Assembly (NCBI GenBank): GCA_963830725.1
Contig: CAWHNO010000002.1
Span: 496,001-560,000, forward strand
Direction of reading: 5' to 3'
From: DASSUW01 sp963830725
Lineage (GTDB): Bacteria; Actinomycetota; Thermoleophilia; Solirubrobacterales; Solirubrobacteraceae
DNA length: 64,000 nt
The translations under genes were made by a program, and so were the position numbers. Within the stretch, counting starts at the first letter, position 1. Each line of letters opens with the position of its first letter. This document shows positions 27,998 to 36,006 of the stretch, one piece after another. The notes under the pieces were generated by a model that saw only the letters and a list, made by a program, of their open reading frames with translations, searched no databases and was not told the DNA's origin.

Positions 27998-28543
27998 GTG
28001 CCCGATCGCCTCTACTTCACCGAATCCGACGAGGCCAACGCGCTGATCGCCTCGGATCCGATGGCCCTGCTCGTCGGCTTCGCGCTCGACCAGCAGGTCT
28101 CCGTCCAGAAGGCCTTCTCCGGCCCGCTGGCCATCCGCGAGCGGCTCGGCTCGCTCGACGCCGCCACCCTCGCGGAGGCGGATCTCGAGCCCGTGTTCCG
28201 CCAGCGGCCCGCCATCCACCGCTTCCCGGCCAACATGGCCAGGCGGGTGCACGAGCTGGCCGTCCACGTGCGCGACAACTACGACGGCGACGCCGCGCGG
28301 ATCTGGACCGACGCCGAGGACGGCGCCGCGCTGCGCGCCAACCTCGCCGCCCTGCCCGGGTTCGGCGAGATGAAGATCAAGGCGCTCGGCTCGGTGCTCG
28401 CCAAGCGTTACGGCGTCGAGGCGGCGCAGGAGCTCGTGCCGTGGCATCCGACGCTCGGCGACGTCGACTCGGCGCAGGCGCTGGCCGACTACCAGTCGGC
28501 CAAGCGCCTGCACAAGGCGGAGTGGTCGAAGGCGCCGGCCTAG
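27998..28543 (+). CDS. HhH-GPD-type base excision repair protein
   Basis: A 181-residue protein of the small actinobacterial HhH-GPD family: LYFTESDEANALIASDPMAL, LLVGFALDQQVSVQKAFSGP, the helix-hairpin-helix LAALPGFGEMKIKALGSVLA, and HPTLGDVDSAQALADYQSAK holding the aspartate expected for a glycosylase. It would remove damaged bases, though its lesion is unknown. No Fe-S cysteine loop is present. The GTG is supported by the promoter hexamer 6 nt upstream and the family start. Confidence 0.85.
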   Translation: MPDRLYFTESDEANALIASDPMALLVGFALDQQVSVQKAFSGPLAIRERLGSLDAATLAEADLEPVFRQRPAIHRFPANMARRVHELAVHVRDNYDGDAARIWTDAEDGAALRANLAALPGFGEMKIKALGSVLAKRYGVEAAQELVPWHPTLGDVDSAQALADYQSAKRLHKAEWSKAPA

Positions 28544-29373
28544 TACGTCGCGAGCACCCGCGCCGGGCCGCCCGAGCCGTCCTGCCACGGGATCACGCCG
28601 ACGATCGCGGTGGCGCCGCTCGGCGGCAGCTGGTCGAGGTTGGCGAGGTTCTCGAGCCCGAAGTTGTCGGCGTTGAGCCAGTTGACGTGCACCGAGAACG
28701 TCGTGGACTGGCCGTTGTCGAGGCTCAGCGTGTCGACGCCGATCGCCGCCGCGTCGCGCCGCTCGAGCAGGTACGCGATCGCCTCGTCGCCGAAGCCGGG
28801 GAAGTGATAGTCGCCGAGCGGGCCGCCCTTGTAGGCGGCCTCGTCGCCGATCTTCCGGCCCAGCCGGAGTCCATCGCGACGAGCGCGCCGTCCGGGATCC
28901 GCCCGTGCCGCCGCTCGAAGCGCCGCAGGTCGTCCGCGTCGACGACGGCGTCGGGGTCCGACTCCGCGCGCCGCGAGATGTCGATCACGACGATCGGCAG
29001 CACGAGCTCGCGCAACTCGAGCTGCGGCGTGAACCGGCCACCCGCGACGAAGTGGGCGGGGGCGTCCATGTGCGTCCCGGAGTGCTCGTCGAACGTCCAC
29101 TCCTGCTTGTAGAACCCGTTCGCCGGGATGGTCGTGAGCGTCCGGCGCGCCGGCGGGTTGCCGGTGTAGACGGGGAACCCCGCCGTGAACGTCGTGCGTC
29201 AGGTCCACGACCTTGCCGCGCGACTTGTGGCCGTGGCGCCTGCGCTTGTGCGCGAGCGCCTCGCCCGGCATGAGCGCGGCCAGCGCCGCGGCGCCGCCCC
29301 CGGCCAGCGCCGTACGCCGCGTGATCGTCGGCTGGCTGTCACGAACCGCCTCGACCGTGCCCGGAAGACACAT
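28540..29373 (-). CDS. Tat-exported cyclase family protein (kynurenine formamidase-like fold), two frame slips
   Basis: About 277 residues. The front is a Tat signal: TITRRTALAGGGAAALAALM then PGEALAHK. The body is a metal-dependent cyclase/hydrolase with the motif HSGTHMDAPAHF, plus VVDLTH, LVAMDSGWAGRKIGDEAAY, FPGFGDEAIAYLLERRDAAA and IGVDTLSLDNGQS. Two compensating one-base slips (near 29196 and 28862) put the middle third in another frame, where the motif is found; consensus error is likely. It would act outside the cytoplasm; substrate unknown. Its end overlaps the converging HhH-GPD gene by 4 bp. Confidence 0.8.
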   Translation of the reverse strand: MCLPGTVEAVRDSQPTITRRTALAGGGAAALAALMPGEALAHKRRRHGHKSRGKVVDLTHDVHGGVPRLHRQPAGAPDAHDHPGERVLQAGVDVRRALRDAHGRPRPLRRGWPVHAAARVARARAADRRDRHLAARGVGPRRRRRRGRPAALRAAARADPGRRARRDGLRLGRKIGDEAAYKGGPLGDYHFPGFGDEAIAYLLERRDAAAIGVDTLSLDNGQSTTFSVHVNWLNADNFGLENLANLDQLPPSGATAIVGVIPWQDGSGGPARVLATY

Positions 29374-29398
29374 CCCCGACCCCCTCGTTGTGGTGTTC

Positions 29399-29824
29399 CT
29401 ACGCGGCTTCGTCGCTCTCCGCCGCGTTCGGCGGAGTATCAGTCTCCCATGCGGCGGCATGCCCGAGCGATGCGCTCTTGAGCACCTTGAGCGAGAGCAG
29501 CGCGCACTTCAGGCGCGTCGCCGAGATGTCGATCCCCAGCAGGTCGAGCACGAAGCCGCGATCGAGCTGGAGCAGCTCGGAGACCGGCATGCCGATCACC
29601 TCGTCGGACGTCATCGACGCCGACGCCTGCGAGATCGCGCAGCCGTGGCCCGAGAAGCGGACGTCCTCGATCTTGCCCTCGCCGTCGACCTTGAGCTGGA
29701 CCTTCAGCTCGTCGCCGCACAGCGGGTTGAGGTCGTCGGCCTCATAGTCGAAGTCTTCGAGCTCACCCCAGTGATGCGGGTTCTTGTAGTGCTGGAGGAT
29801 GTTCTCGCGGTAGAGGTCGTCCAT
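29399..29824 (-). CDS. sufU: SUF system sulfur-transfer protein SufU
   Basis: A 141-residue SufU: LYRENILQHYKNPHHWGELE at the start, then DLNPLCGDELKVQLKVD, FSGHGCAISQASASM, and LKCALLSLKVL. The three cysteines and the CGD aspartate bind zinc in characterised SufU, which takes the persulfide from SufS. The start codon overlaps the sufS stop, so it is the last gene of the Rrf2-sufC-sufS-sufU operon. No sufT follows; the next gene on this strand is the unrelated cyclase. Confidence 0.92.
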   Translation of the reverse strand: MDDLYRENILQHYKNPHHWGELEDFDYEADDLNPLCGDELKVQLKVDGEGKIEDVRFSGHGCAISQASASMTSDEVIGMPVSELLQLDRGFVLDLLGIDISATRLKCALLSLKVLKSASLGHAAAWETDTPPNAAESDEAA

Positions 29825-31017
29825 CAGGCGAACACGTCCCGGACGGTACCGAGCGCGTCGATCAGACGGTCGACCTCCTCGCGCGTGGAATGGACGGCGA
29901 ACGACGCGCGGGTGGTGGCGGAGACGCCGAGCCGGCGCATCAGCGGCTGCGCGCAGCTGTGGCCGGCGCGCACGCAGACGCCCTCGCGGCCGAGGATCTC
30001 GGCGACGTCGTGCGGATGGACGCCGTCGAGCGCGAACGCGGCGACGCTGCCGCGGTGCTCGATGTCGGGCCCGAAGAGCGTGAGGCCCGGGACCTCGCGC
30101 AGGCGCTCGACCGCGTAGCCGACGACGTCGCGCGAGTGCTCCCACACCGCCTCCATGCCGATGCCGGAGAGGAAGTCGGTCGCCGCGCCGAGGCCGATCG
30201 CCTCGGCGACCATCATCGTGCCCGCCTCGAACTTGGCGGGCGGCTCGGCGGCGGTGAACCCCTCCTCGGTCACACGGCCGATCATGTGCCCGCCGCCGAG
30301 GAACGGCGGCATCGCCTCGAGCAGTGCACGGCGCCCGTGCAGGACGCCGATGCCGGTCGGGCCGTAGGCCTTGTGGCCGGTCCAGGCGTAGAAGTCGACG
30401 TCCAGCGCCGCCACGTCGACCGGCAGGTGCGGCACCGCCTGCATGCCGTCGACCACCACGAGCGCCCCGACCGCGTGAGCGCGGCGGGCGATCTCGTCGA
30501 TCGGGTTGACGGTTCCCAGCACGTTCGAGACGTGCGCGACCGCCACGAGCTTCGGCCCGCGGGCGAGCGCGGCGTCGAGCGCGTCCATGTCGAGCAGCCC
30601 GTCGTCGGTGATCGGCACCCACTCGGTCCGACAGCCGAGCAGCTGCCACGGGACGATGTTGGAGTGGTGCTCCATCTGCGTGAGCACCACGGTGTCGTCG
30701 GGGCCGAGGTTCGCGCGCCCCCACGTGTAGGCGACGAGGTTGATCGCCTCCGTCCCGTTCTTGGTGAAGACCGTCTCGCCGGCGGTCGAGCCCGTGAACG
30801 CCGCGACCTTCTCGCGCGCGACCTCATACGCCTCGGTGGCCTCGGCCGCGAGCGGGTACACGCCGCGGTGGATGCTCGCGCGGTACTCGTTGTAGTAGCG
30901 GTCCATCGCCTCGATCACGGACCGCGGCGTCTGCGACGTGGCGGCCGAGTCGAGGTAGACCAGGCCCTCCTGCGCGAGGACGGGGAACTCGGTCGCGGGA
31001 GGGACCGTCAGGCTCAT
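29824..31017 (-). CDS. sufS: Cysteine desulfurase SufS
   Basis: A 397-residue group-II cysteine desulfurase. VYLDSAATSQTPRSVIEAMD at the N-terminus, QMEHHSNIVPWQLL, DFYAWTGHKAYGPTGIGVL with the PLP lysine, and VRAGHSCAQPLMRRLG with the catalytic cysteine in the short loop typical of SufS. It releases sulfur from cysteine for cluster assembly. The start overlaps the sufC stop (ATGA) and the end overlaps the sufU start. Confidence 0.95.
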   Translation of the reverse strand: MSLTVPPATEFPVLAQEGLVYLDSAATSQTPRSVIEAMDRYYNEYRASIHRGVYPLAAEATEAYEVAREKVAAFTGSTAGETVFTKNGTEAINLVAYTWGRANLGPDDTVVLTQMEHHSNIVPWQLLGCRTEWVPITDDGLLDMDALDAALARGPKLVAVAHVSNVLGTVNPIDEIARRAHAVGALVVVDGMQAVPHLPVDVAALDVDFYAWTGHKAYGPTGIGVLHGRRALLEAMPPFLGGGHMIGRVTEEGFTAAEPPAKFEAGTMMVAEAIGLGAATDFLSGIGMEAVWEHSRDVVGYAVERLREVPGLTLFGPDIEHRGSVAAFALDGVHPHDVAEILGREGVCVRAGHSCAQPLMRRLGVSATTRASFAVHSTREEVDRLIDALGTVRDVFA

Positions 31018-31781
31018 GCGGCGGCGGTGACCTCGTCGCGGATCCACCCGTAGCCGCGCTTCTCGAGCTCCGTCACCAGCTCCGGGCCGCCCTCCTTGAC
31101 GATCCGCCCGTCGAACATGATGTGCACGAACTGCGGAATCACCATGTGCAGGATGCGCTGGTAGTGGGTGATGATCAGCACGCCCATGTCGGAGCCCTGG
31201 GCGACGGTGTTGACGCCGGCGGCGACCGTGTTGAGCGCGTCGATGTCGAGCCCCGAGTCGGTCTCGTCGAGCACGGCCAGGCGCGGGTTGAGCAGCGCGA
31301 GCTGGAGGATCTCCATGCGCTTCTTCTCGCCGCCGCTGAAGCCGTCGTTGAGGTAGCGGTTGGAGAACTCGCGCGGGACGTTGGTCAGCTCCATCGCCGC
31401 CTCGACCGTCTTGCGGAAGTCCTTCAGCGAGATCTCGTCCTCGCCGCGCGCCTCGCGGGCCGCGTTCATGACCATGCGCAGGTACTTGGCGACGGTCACG
31501 CCCGGGATCGCGACCGGGTACTGGAAGGCCATGAAGAGACCGGAGCGGGCGCGCTCGTCGGGGTCGGCCTCCGTGATGTCCTCGCCGTCGAAGAGGATCT
31601 GGCCGTCCGTCACCTCGAAGTTGGGGTGGCCCATGACCGCGTTGGCGAGCGTCGACTTCCCGGAGCCGTTCGGCCCCATCAACGCGTGGAACTCGCCGCT
31701 GCGGACGTGCAGGTCCACGCCCTTCAGGATCTGCTTGTCCCCGGCGGAGACGTGCAGGTTCTTGATCTCGAGGTCAGCCAT
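31014..31781 (-). CDS. sufC: Fe-S cluster assembly ATPase SufC
   Basis: A 255-residue ABC-type ATPase: Walker A GPNGSGKST at 36-44, Q-loop MAFQYPVAIPG, signature FSGGEKKRMEILQ, Walker B LAVLDETDSGLD, and THYQRIL. The DETDSGLD and long YPVAIPGV segments are specific to SufC. It must pair with the SufB and SufD encoded at 3.4-6.0 kb, as no other copies are visible in the window. Its start overlaps the Rrf2 gene by 8 bp. Confidence 0.95.
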   Translation of the reverse strand: MADLEIKNLHVSAGDKQILKGVDLHVRSGEFHALMGPNGSGKSTLANAVMGHPNFEVTDGQILFDGEDITEADPDERARSGLFMAFQYPVAIPGVTVAKYLRMVMNAAREARGEDEISLKDFRKTVEAAMELTNVPREFSNRYLNDGFSGGEKKRMEILQLALLNPRLAVLDETDSGLDIDALNTVAAGVNTVAQGSDMGVLIITHYQRILHMVIPQFVHIMFDGRIVKEGGPELVTELEKRGYGWIRDEVTAAA

Positions 31782-32232
31782 GAATCTCCAGGGTCTTCTC
31801 GGTGGGTGAGGCGAAATCGACGAGCTCGGCGAGCGTGGTGCGCTGGAGCGACTTGATGACGCCCATCTGCACGCGCGTCCACAGCAGCTTGGTGGCGCAG
31901 TGCTCGCCGTCGGCGATGTGCGAGCAGAGCACGCGCGACTCGCGGTCGTCGATGAAGCAATCCATCGGCGCGATCGCGCCCTCGAGCGCGAGCACGACCG
32001 AGTCCATGGTGATCTCCTCGGCTGGGCGGGCGAGCACGTAGCCGCCGTGGGCGCCGCGCGTCGCCTGCACGAGCCCCGCCTTCTTCAGCAGCGCCGCGAT
32101 GCGCTCGAGGTAGGCGAGCGGGAGGTTCTCGGCATCGGCCACCGCCTTGAGCGAGACCGGCGCCGCTCCTCCCTGCAGCCCGAGCTGGATCAGCAGGCGG
32201 ACGCCGTACTCCGCCTTCGTGGTGAAGATCAC
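31774..32232 (-). CDS. Rrf2-family regulator of the suf genes
   Basis: A 152-residue Rrf2 protein: winged helix (MIFTTKAEYGVRLLIQLGLQ, LPLAYLERIAALLKKAGLVQ, TRGAHGGYVLARPAEEITM) and then a cysteine-rich loop with C-x10-C-x8-C (DCFIDD, VLCSHIADGEHC) expected to hold an Fe-S cluster, as in IscR-type sensors. It is first in the sufC-sufS-sufU operon. An inverted repeat over its own -10 (32241-32259) suggests autoregulation by cluster status. The GTG start is set by TAGGAT ending 7 nt upstream. Confidence 0.9.
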   Translation of the reverse strand: MIFTTKAEYGVRLLIQLGLQGGAAPVSLKAVADAENLPLAYLERIAALLKKAGLVQATRGAHGGYVLARPAEEITMDSVVLALEGAIAPMDCFIDDRESRVLCSHIADGEHCATKLLWTRVQMGVIKSLQRTTLAELVDFASPTEKTLEIHG

Positions 32233-32239
32233 GCCGGTA

Positions 32240-32259
32240 ATCCTACCAACGGGGTAGGA
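32240..32259 (-). promoter_or_regulatory. Rrf2 promoter with overlapping inverted repeat
   Basis: On the minus strand TAGGAT (32240-32245) is a -10 hexamer 7 nt before the GTG start. It is covered by a perfect inverted repeat TCCTACC-N5-GGTAGGA (32241-32259), a good candidate for the Rrf2 binding site. Confidence 0.65.
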
Positions 32260-32276
32260 GTTCCTCGTGTGGAATC

Positions 32277-32984
32277 ATGTTCCGGGAGATGGAATTTGCC
32301 GGCAAGATCGCCGTGGTCACCGGTGGCGGGTCGGGAATCGGTCGCGCGGCCGCGCTGCGGCTGGCGGCGGGCGGCGCCGAGGTCATCGTGGCGAATCGCA
32401 GCGAGAGCGACGTCGGGCGCTTCATCCGGACCGACGTATCCGACGAGGACTCCGTGCGGGCGCTGTTCGAGGCGGTCGGGCCGGAGCTGCACATCCTGGT
32501 CAACTCGGCCGGCGTGCTGGCCTCCACCGAGCGCACGCCGGAGATCGCGCTCGAGGACTGGGAGCAGGCCTTCGCGGTCAACGCCCGCGGCACCTTCCTC
32601 TGTTGCAAGCACGCGCTCCCGCGGATGCGCCGCGGGGCCGCGATCGTCAACGTCGCGTCGGTCGCGGGCATGGTCGGCGTGCCCGGCCGCGCCGCCTACG
32701 GCGCCTCGAAGGGCGCCGTGATCGCGTTCACGCGCGCGCTGGCGGTCGATCACGCGCACGACGGCGTGCGGGTGAACTGCGTCTGCCCGGGCACGATCGA
32801 CACGCCGTGGATCGACCGCGTGGTCGATGAGCTGGGAGAGTCGCGCGACGCGCTGGTGGCCCGCCAGCCCCTGGGGCGGCTGGGCACGGCGGACGAGATC
32901 GCCGAGGCGATCGCGTACCTGGCCTCCGCCGAGTTCACCACGGGCAGCCAGCTCGTGGTCGATGGCGGCATGACGGCGGCGTGA
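32277..32984 (+). CDS. SDR family oxidoreductase
   Basis: A 235-residue classical short-chain dehydrogenase: VVTGGGSGIGRAAALRLAAG, LVNSAGVLAS, IVNVASVAGMVGVPGRAAYG with YGASKG as the catalytic YxxxK, then VNCVCPGTIDTPWI and GSQLVVDGGM. It probably oxidises a sugar or uronate derivative, given the following IclR regulator and hexonate-type genes. A second in-frame ATG at 32289 sits right after GGGAG and could be used instead. The IclR gene starts 3 bp after its stop. Confidence 0.87.
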   Translation: MFREMEFAGKIAVVTGGGSGIGRAAALRLAAGGAEVIVANRSESDVGRFIRTDVSDEDSVRALFEAVGPELHILVNSAGVLASTERTPEIALEDWEQAFAVNARGTFLCCKHALPRMRRGAAIVNVASVAGMVGVPGRAAYGASKGAVIAFTRALAVDHAHDGVRVNCVCPGTIDTPWIDRVVDELGESRDALVARQPLGRLGTADEIAEAIAYLASAEFTTGSQLVVDGGMTAA

Positions 32985-32987
32985 CGA

Positions 32988-33716
32988 GTGGACGCGACCG
33001 AGAAGACGCTCAGCGTGCTCGATGCGCTCGACGGCGCCCGCAGCCGGCTCGGCGACATCTCCGAGCGCGCCCAGCTCCCGAAGTCGACCGTCCACCGGAT
33101 CCTGCGGCGGCTGGTCGAGCGCGGGTACGCGCGCGCCGAGGGCGGCGGCGTCTATGTGCTCGGCCCGCGCGTGCTGACGATGGCGGGCGAGATGCTCCAC
33201 CGGCTCGACGCGACCGCCCTCGCCGGGCCGATCCTGCGCTCGCTGCACGCGGACGTCGGCCACACGGTCCATTTCGCGATGCTCGTCGACGACGAGGCGG
33301 TGTACCTGGAGAAGCTCGTCGACCCGGGGCTGCCGTACCAGTTCGCCTCGCGCGTGGGCGGCCGGATCCTGCTGCACTGCACGGCGATCGGCAAGTCGCT
33401 GCTCGCCGCGACGCCGGACGACGCGGTGGCGCGGCTCGAGCTCGTGCGCCGGACGCCGCGCACGCTGGTCTCGGCCGAGGCGCTCCGCGCCGAGCTCGAG
33501 CGCGTGCGCGAGCGCGGCTTCGCGATCGACGACGAGGAGAACGAGCGCAACATCCGCTGCGTCGGCGCCGCGGTGCGCGATCACACTGGCGTCGCGACGC
33601 ACGCGATCAGCGTGTCGGCGCTGACCGTCGAGCTGACCCTCGACGATGCGTTGAAGCTCGGGCCGCGCGTGGTCGCCGCGGCGGACGCGCTCAGCGAGCG
33701 GCTGGGAGCGCGCTAG
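32988..33716 (+). CDS. IclR-family transcriptional regulator
   Basis: A 242-residue IclR protein: winged HTH (LGDISERAQLPKSTVHRILR) and an effector domain (VHFAMLVDDEAVYLEKLVDP, LLHCTAIGKSLLAATPDD, RGFAIDDEENERNIRCVGAA, HAISVSALTVELT). It follows the SDR gene by 3 bp and faces the hexonate-type genes on the other strand, so it likely controls both. Its end overlaps the converging dehydrogenase gene by 26 bp. Confidence 0.9.
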   Translation: MDATEKTLSVLDALDGARSRLGDISERAQLPKSTVHRILRRLVERGYARAEGGGVYVLGPRVLTMAGEMLHRLDATALAGPILRSLHADVGHTVHFAMLVDDEAVYLEKLVDPGLPYQFASRVGGRILLHCTAIGKSLLAATPDDAVARLELVRRTPRTLVSAEALRAELERVRERGFAIDDEENERNIRCVGAAVRDHTGVATHAISVSALTVELTLDDALKLGPRVVAAADALSERLGAR

Positions 33717-34636
33717 CCACCACGCGCTCGATCAGCACCGGCTCGCGCCCGGCGGCGCGCAGCTCCTCCGCCGCCGGCAGCAGCCGCTGCGCGATCTTGT
33801 GCTCGGCGCCGGCGGCGATCTGCTCGAGCCGGTGCTCGATCCGCGGGTTGCGGAAGCGCTCGAGCATGCGCTCGACGTAGCCGGGCTCGGCGTCCACGGT
33901 CGGGAGCAGCTCCTCGGCCAGCAGGCGGCCGAGGAACTCCTCGAGCTCCGGGTCGGCGATCGCCTCGGCCACCGTCTCGTGGCCCCTGGGCATCCCGAGC
34001 GCGGCGAGCGCCGAGTGGCTCGCGTTCAGCAGCCGCAGCTTCATCAGCTCGTACGGGCGGCTGTCGGGCACGATCTGCACGCCCGGCCAGTCGGGCCGCG
34101 GGCCCGGGAAGTCCTCGATCACCCACTGGCTGAAGGGCTCGGCGACCACGGTCAGCGGGTCCGCGGGCACGGGCACGATGCGGTCGACCATCGTGCACGG
34201 GAAGGCAACGTTCTCGTGGTCGCCGAGCAGGCGCCGCAGCACCTCGCCGTTGCGCGGCACGTTGTCGCACGAGAGCACGGCGAGCGGCTCGCCGCGGCGG
34301 GCCTCGATCCCGCGCGCGAGCAGCTCGAGCATGCCGCCGCGCTCGTACGCGCCTTCGGTGATGGTCAGCGTGACGATGTCGGCGGCGGCGATCCGCTCGA
34401 CCACCGCGTCCGGCTCGTCGGCGGCGACGAGCGCGTCGCGGATCACGGAGATCTCGCGCGCCTCGTCGCCCTCCGGCCCGCGCGAGATCACCGTGTAGCG
34501 CCAGCCGTTCGCGCGCAGCGCGTCGGCGACCGTGCGGCGCCGCCAGGCGACGCCGCAGATCTCCCAGCCGCTGTCTTCGCGTGTAGACGGCCTGGTGAGC
34601 TCGGTGGAACGCCCCGAGCCCGAGGTGGACGATCAC
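33691..34636 (-). CDS. Mannitol dehydrogenase family protein (fructuronate-reductase-like), one frame slip, short
   Basis: About 314 residues after one correction near 34579 (an extra base after ACG, changing VYTEDSGWEICGVAW). N-terminal IVHLGLGAFHRAHQAVYT is the family's NAD-binding start; VISRGPEGDEAREISVIRDA, LAVLSCDNVPRNGEVLRRLL, MVDRIVP, WVIEDFPGPRPDW, MKLRLLNASHSALAALG and RFRNPRIEHRLEQIAAGAEH follow. UxuB/mannitol dehydrogenases usually exceed 450 residues, so the C-terminal third is missing; the ORF runs into the IclR gene. The GTG start overlaps the transporter stop. A role in hexuronate or mannonate metabolism is inferred. Confidence 0.75.
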
Positions 34637-36006
34637 CGGCTCAGAACCGGCTCCTCGGTCACCGCCGCGGCGCTGACGATCGCCTCCTGCGCCGGGTCCG
34701 GCTCGCCGATGTCGACGTCCTTCGTCTCACGCGAGAACAGGAACGCGATCAGCGAGATGACCGCCAGGCCGGCGAAGAACGCCGCCACCAGCCACGGCTC
34801 ACCGCCGCCCGCACCGAGCAGCGCAACCGCGATCAGCGGCGAGAAGCCGGCCACCGCCGCGCCCAGCTCGCGCGAGGTCGCGAAGCCCGTGTAGCGCACG
34901 CGGGCGCCGAACAGCTCGGCGTAGAACGCGGGCTGCACGGCGATCATCGGCGCCCAGCCGACCACCGCGGCGACGATCAGCGCGACCCATACGAACACCG
35001 GCTCGCCCGTCTGCACGAGCGCGAAGAACGGGAACGCCCAGAGGCCCGTGAAGATCACGCCGAACAGGTTCAGGGGCCGCCGGCCGATCCGGTCCGACAG
35101 CGCGCCGTAGAGCGGCTGGGTGGCGATCACGAGCACACCGTAGGTGACCACCGCGGCGAGCACGACGCCCTTCGACATGCCCAGCTCGTCGGTCGCGTAG
35201 GCGACCGTGAAGGTCGCGTACATATAGGCCGCCGCCGTATCGCACACGTGCGCGCCGATCCCGACCAGCACGCTGCGCGGGTAGCGCTTGAACGCCTCGA
35301 CGAGCGGCAGCTTGACGACCTTCTGGCGGCGCTGGACGTCCTGGAACACCGGCGACTCCTCGACCCGCAGCCGCACCCACAGCGCGACGGCGATCAGCAC
35401 GAAGCCGGCCAGGAACGGGACCCGCCAGCCCCACGCGTTGAGCGCCTCGTCGGGCAGCAGCGCCACGAGCAGGAACGCCAGCGTGCCGAGCACGAGGCCG
35501 ATCTGCACCCCGGTCTGCGCGAACGAGCAGAAGAAGCCGCGCCGCTCCTTCGGCGCGTGCTCGGCGAGCAGCGTCGCCGCGCCGCCGAACTCGGCGCCCG
35601 CGCCGAGGCCCTGGATCACGCGCAGCGCGACGAGCAGGACCGGAGCCCACAGCCCGACGCTCTCGTAGGTCGGCAGCAGGCCGATCGCGCCGGTCGAGAG
35701 GCCCATCACGAGCGTCGTGATGATCAGCGTCTCGCGCCGGCCGATACGGTCGCCGAGATGGCCGAAGAGCATGCCGCCGAACGGCCGCGCCACGAAGCCG
35801 ACGCCGAAGGTGGCGAACGCGATCAGCGTGCCCGACCCCGAGGCGGGGTCGAAGAACAGGTCGCCGAACACCAGCGCGGCGGCCGTGCCGTAGATGAAGA
35901 AGTCGTACCACTCGAGCGCCGTGCCGACCGTGGCGCCGGCAACCACCCGCCGGAGCGCGGTCTTGTCGGCAGGCGGCTCCTGCCCTTCCCGGATGAAACG
36001 GCTCAT
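34633..36006 (-). CDS. MFS transporter, metabolite:H+ symporter (MHS) family
   Basis: A 457-residue, 12-helix transporter of the MHS group (like ShiA, ProP or KgtP): VAGATVGTALEWYDFFIYGT, the loop-2 motif GHLGDRIGRRETLIITTLVM, VIQGLGAGAEFGGAATLLAE, and GALSDRIGRRPLNLFGVIFT in the second half. These import organic acids and related compounds with protons. Located between an Ldh-family dehydrogenase and a mannitol-dehydrogenase-type gene, all with 4-bp overlaps, so it probably imports the substrate of this operon. Confidence 0.9.
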   Translation of the reverse strand: MSRFIREGQEPPADKTALRRVVAGATVGTALEWYDFFIYGTAAALVFGDLFFDPASGSGTLIAFATFGVGFVARPFGGMLFGHLGDRIGRRETLIITTLVMGLSTGAIGLLPTYESVGLWAPVLLVALRVIQGLGAGAEFGGAATLLAEHAPKERRGFFCSFAQTGVQIGLVLGTLAFLLVALLPDEALNAWGWRVPFLAGFVLIAVALWVRLRVEESPVFQDVQRRQKVVKLPLVEAFKRYPRSVLVGIGAHVCDTAAAYMYATFTVAYATDELGMSKGVVLAAVVTYGVLVIATQPLYGALSDRIGRRPLNLFGVIFTGLWAFPFFALVQTGEPVFVWVALIVAAVVGWAPMIAVQPAFYAELFGARVRYTGFATSRELGAAVAGFSPLIAVALLGAGGGEPWLVAAFFAGLAVISLIAFLFSRETKDVDIGEPDPAQEAIVSAAAVTEEPVLSR

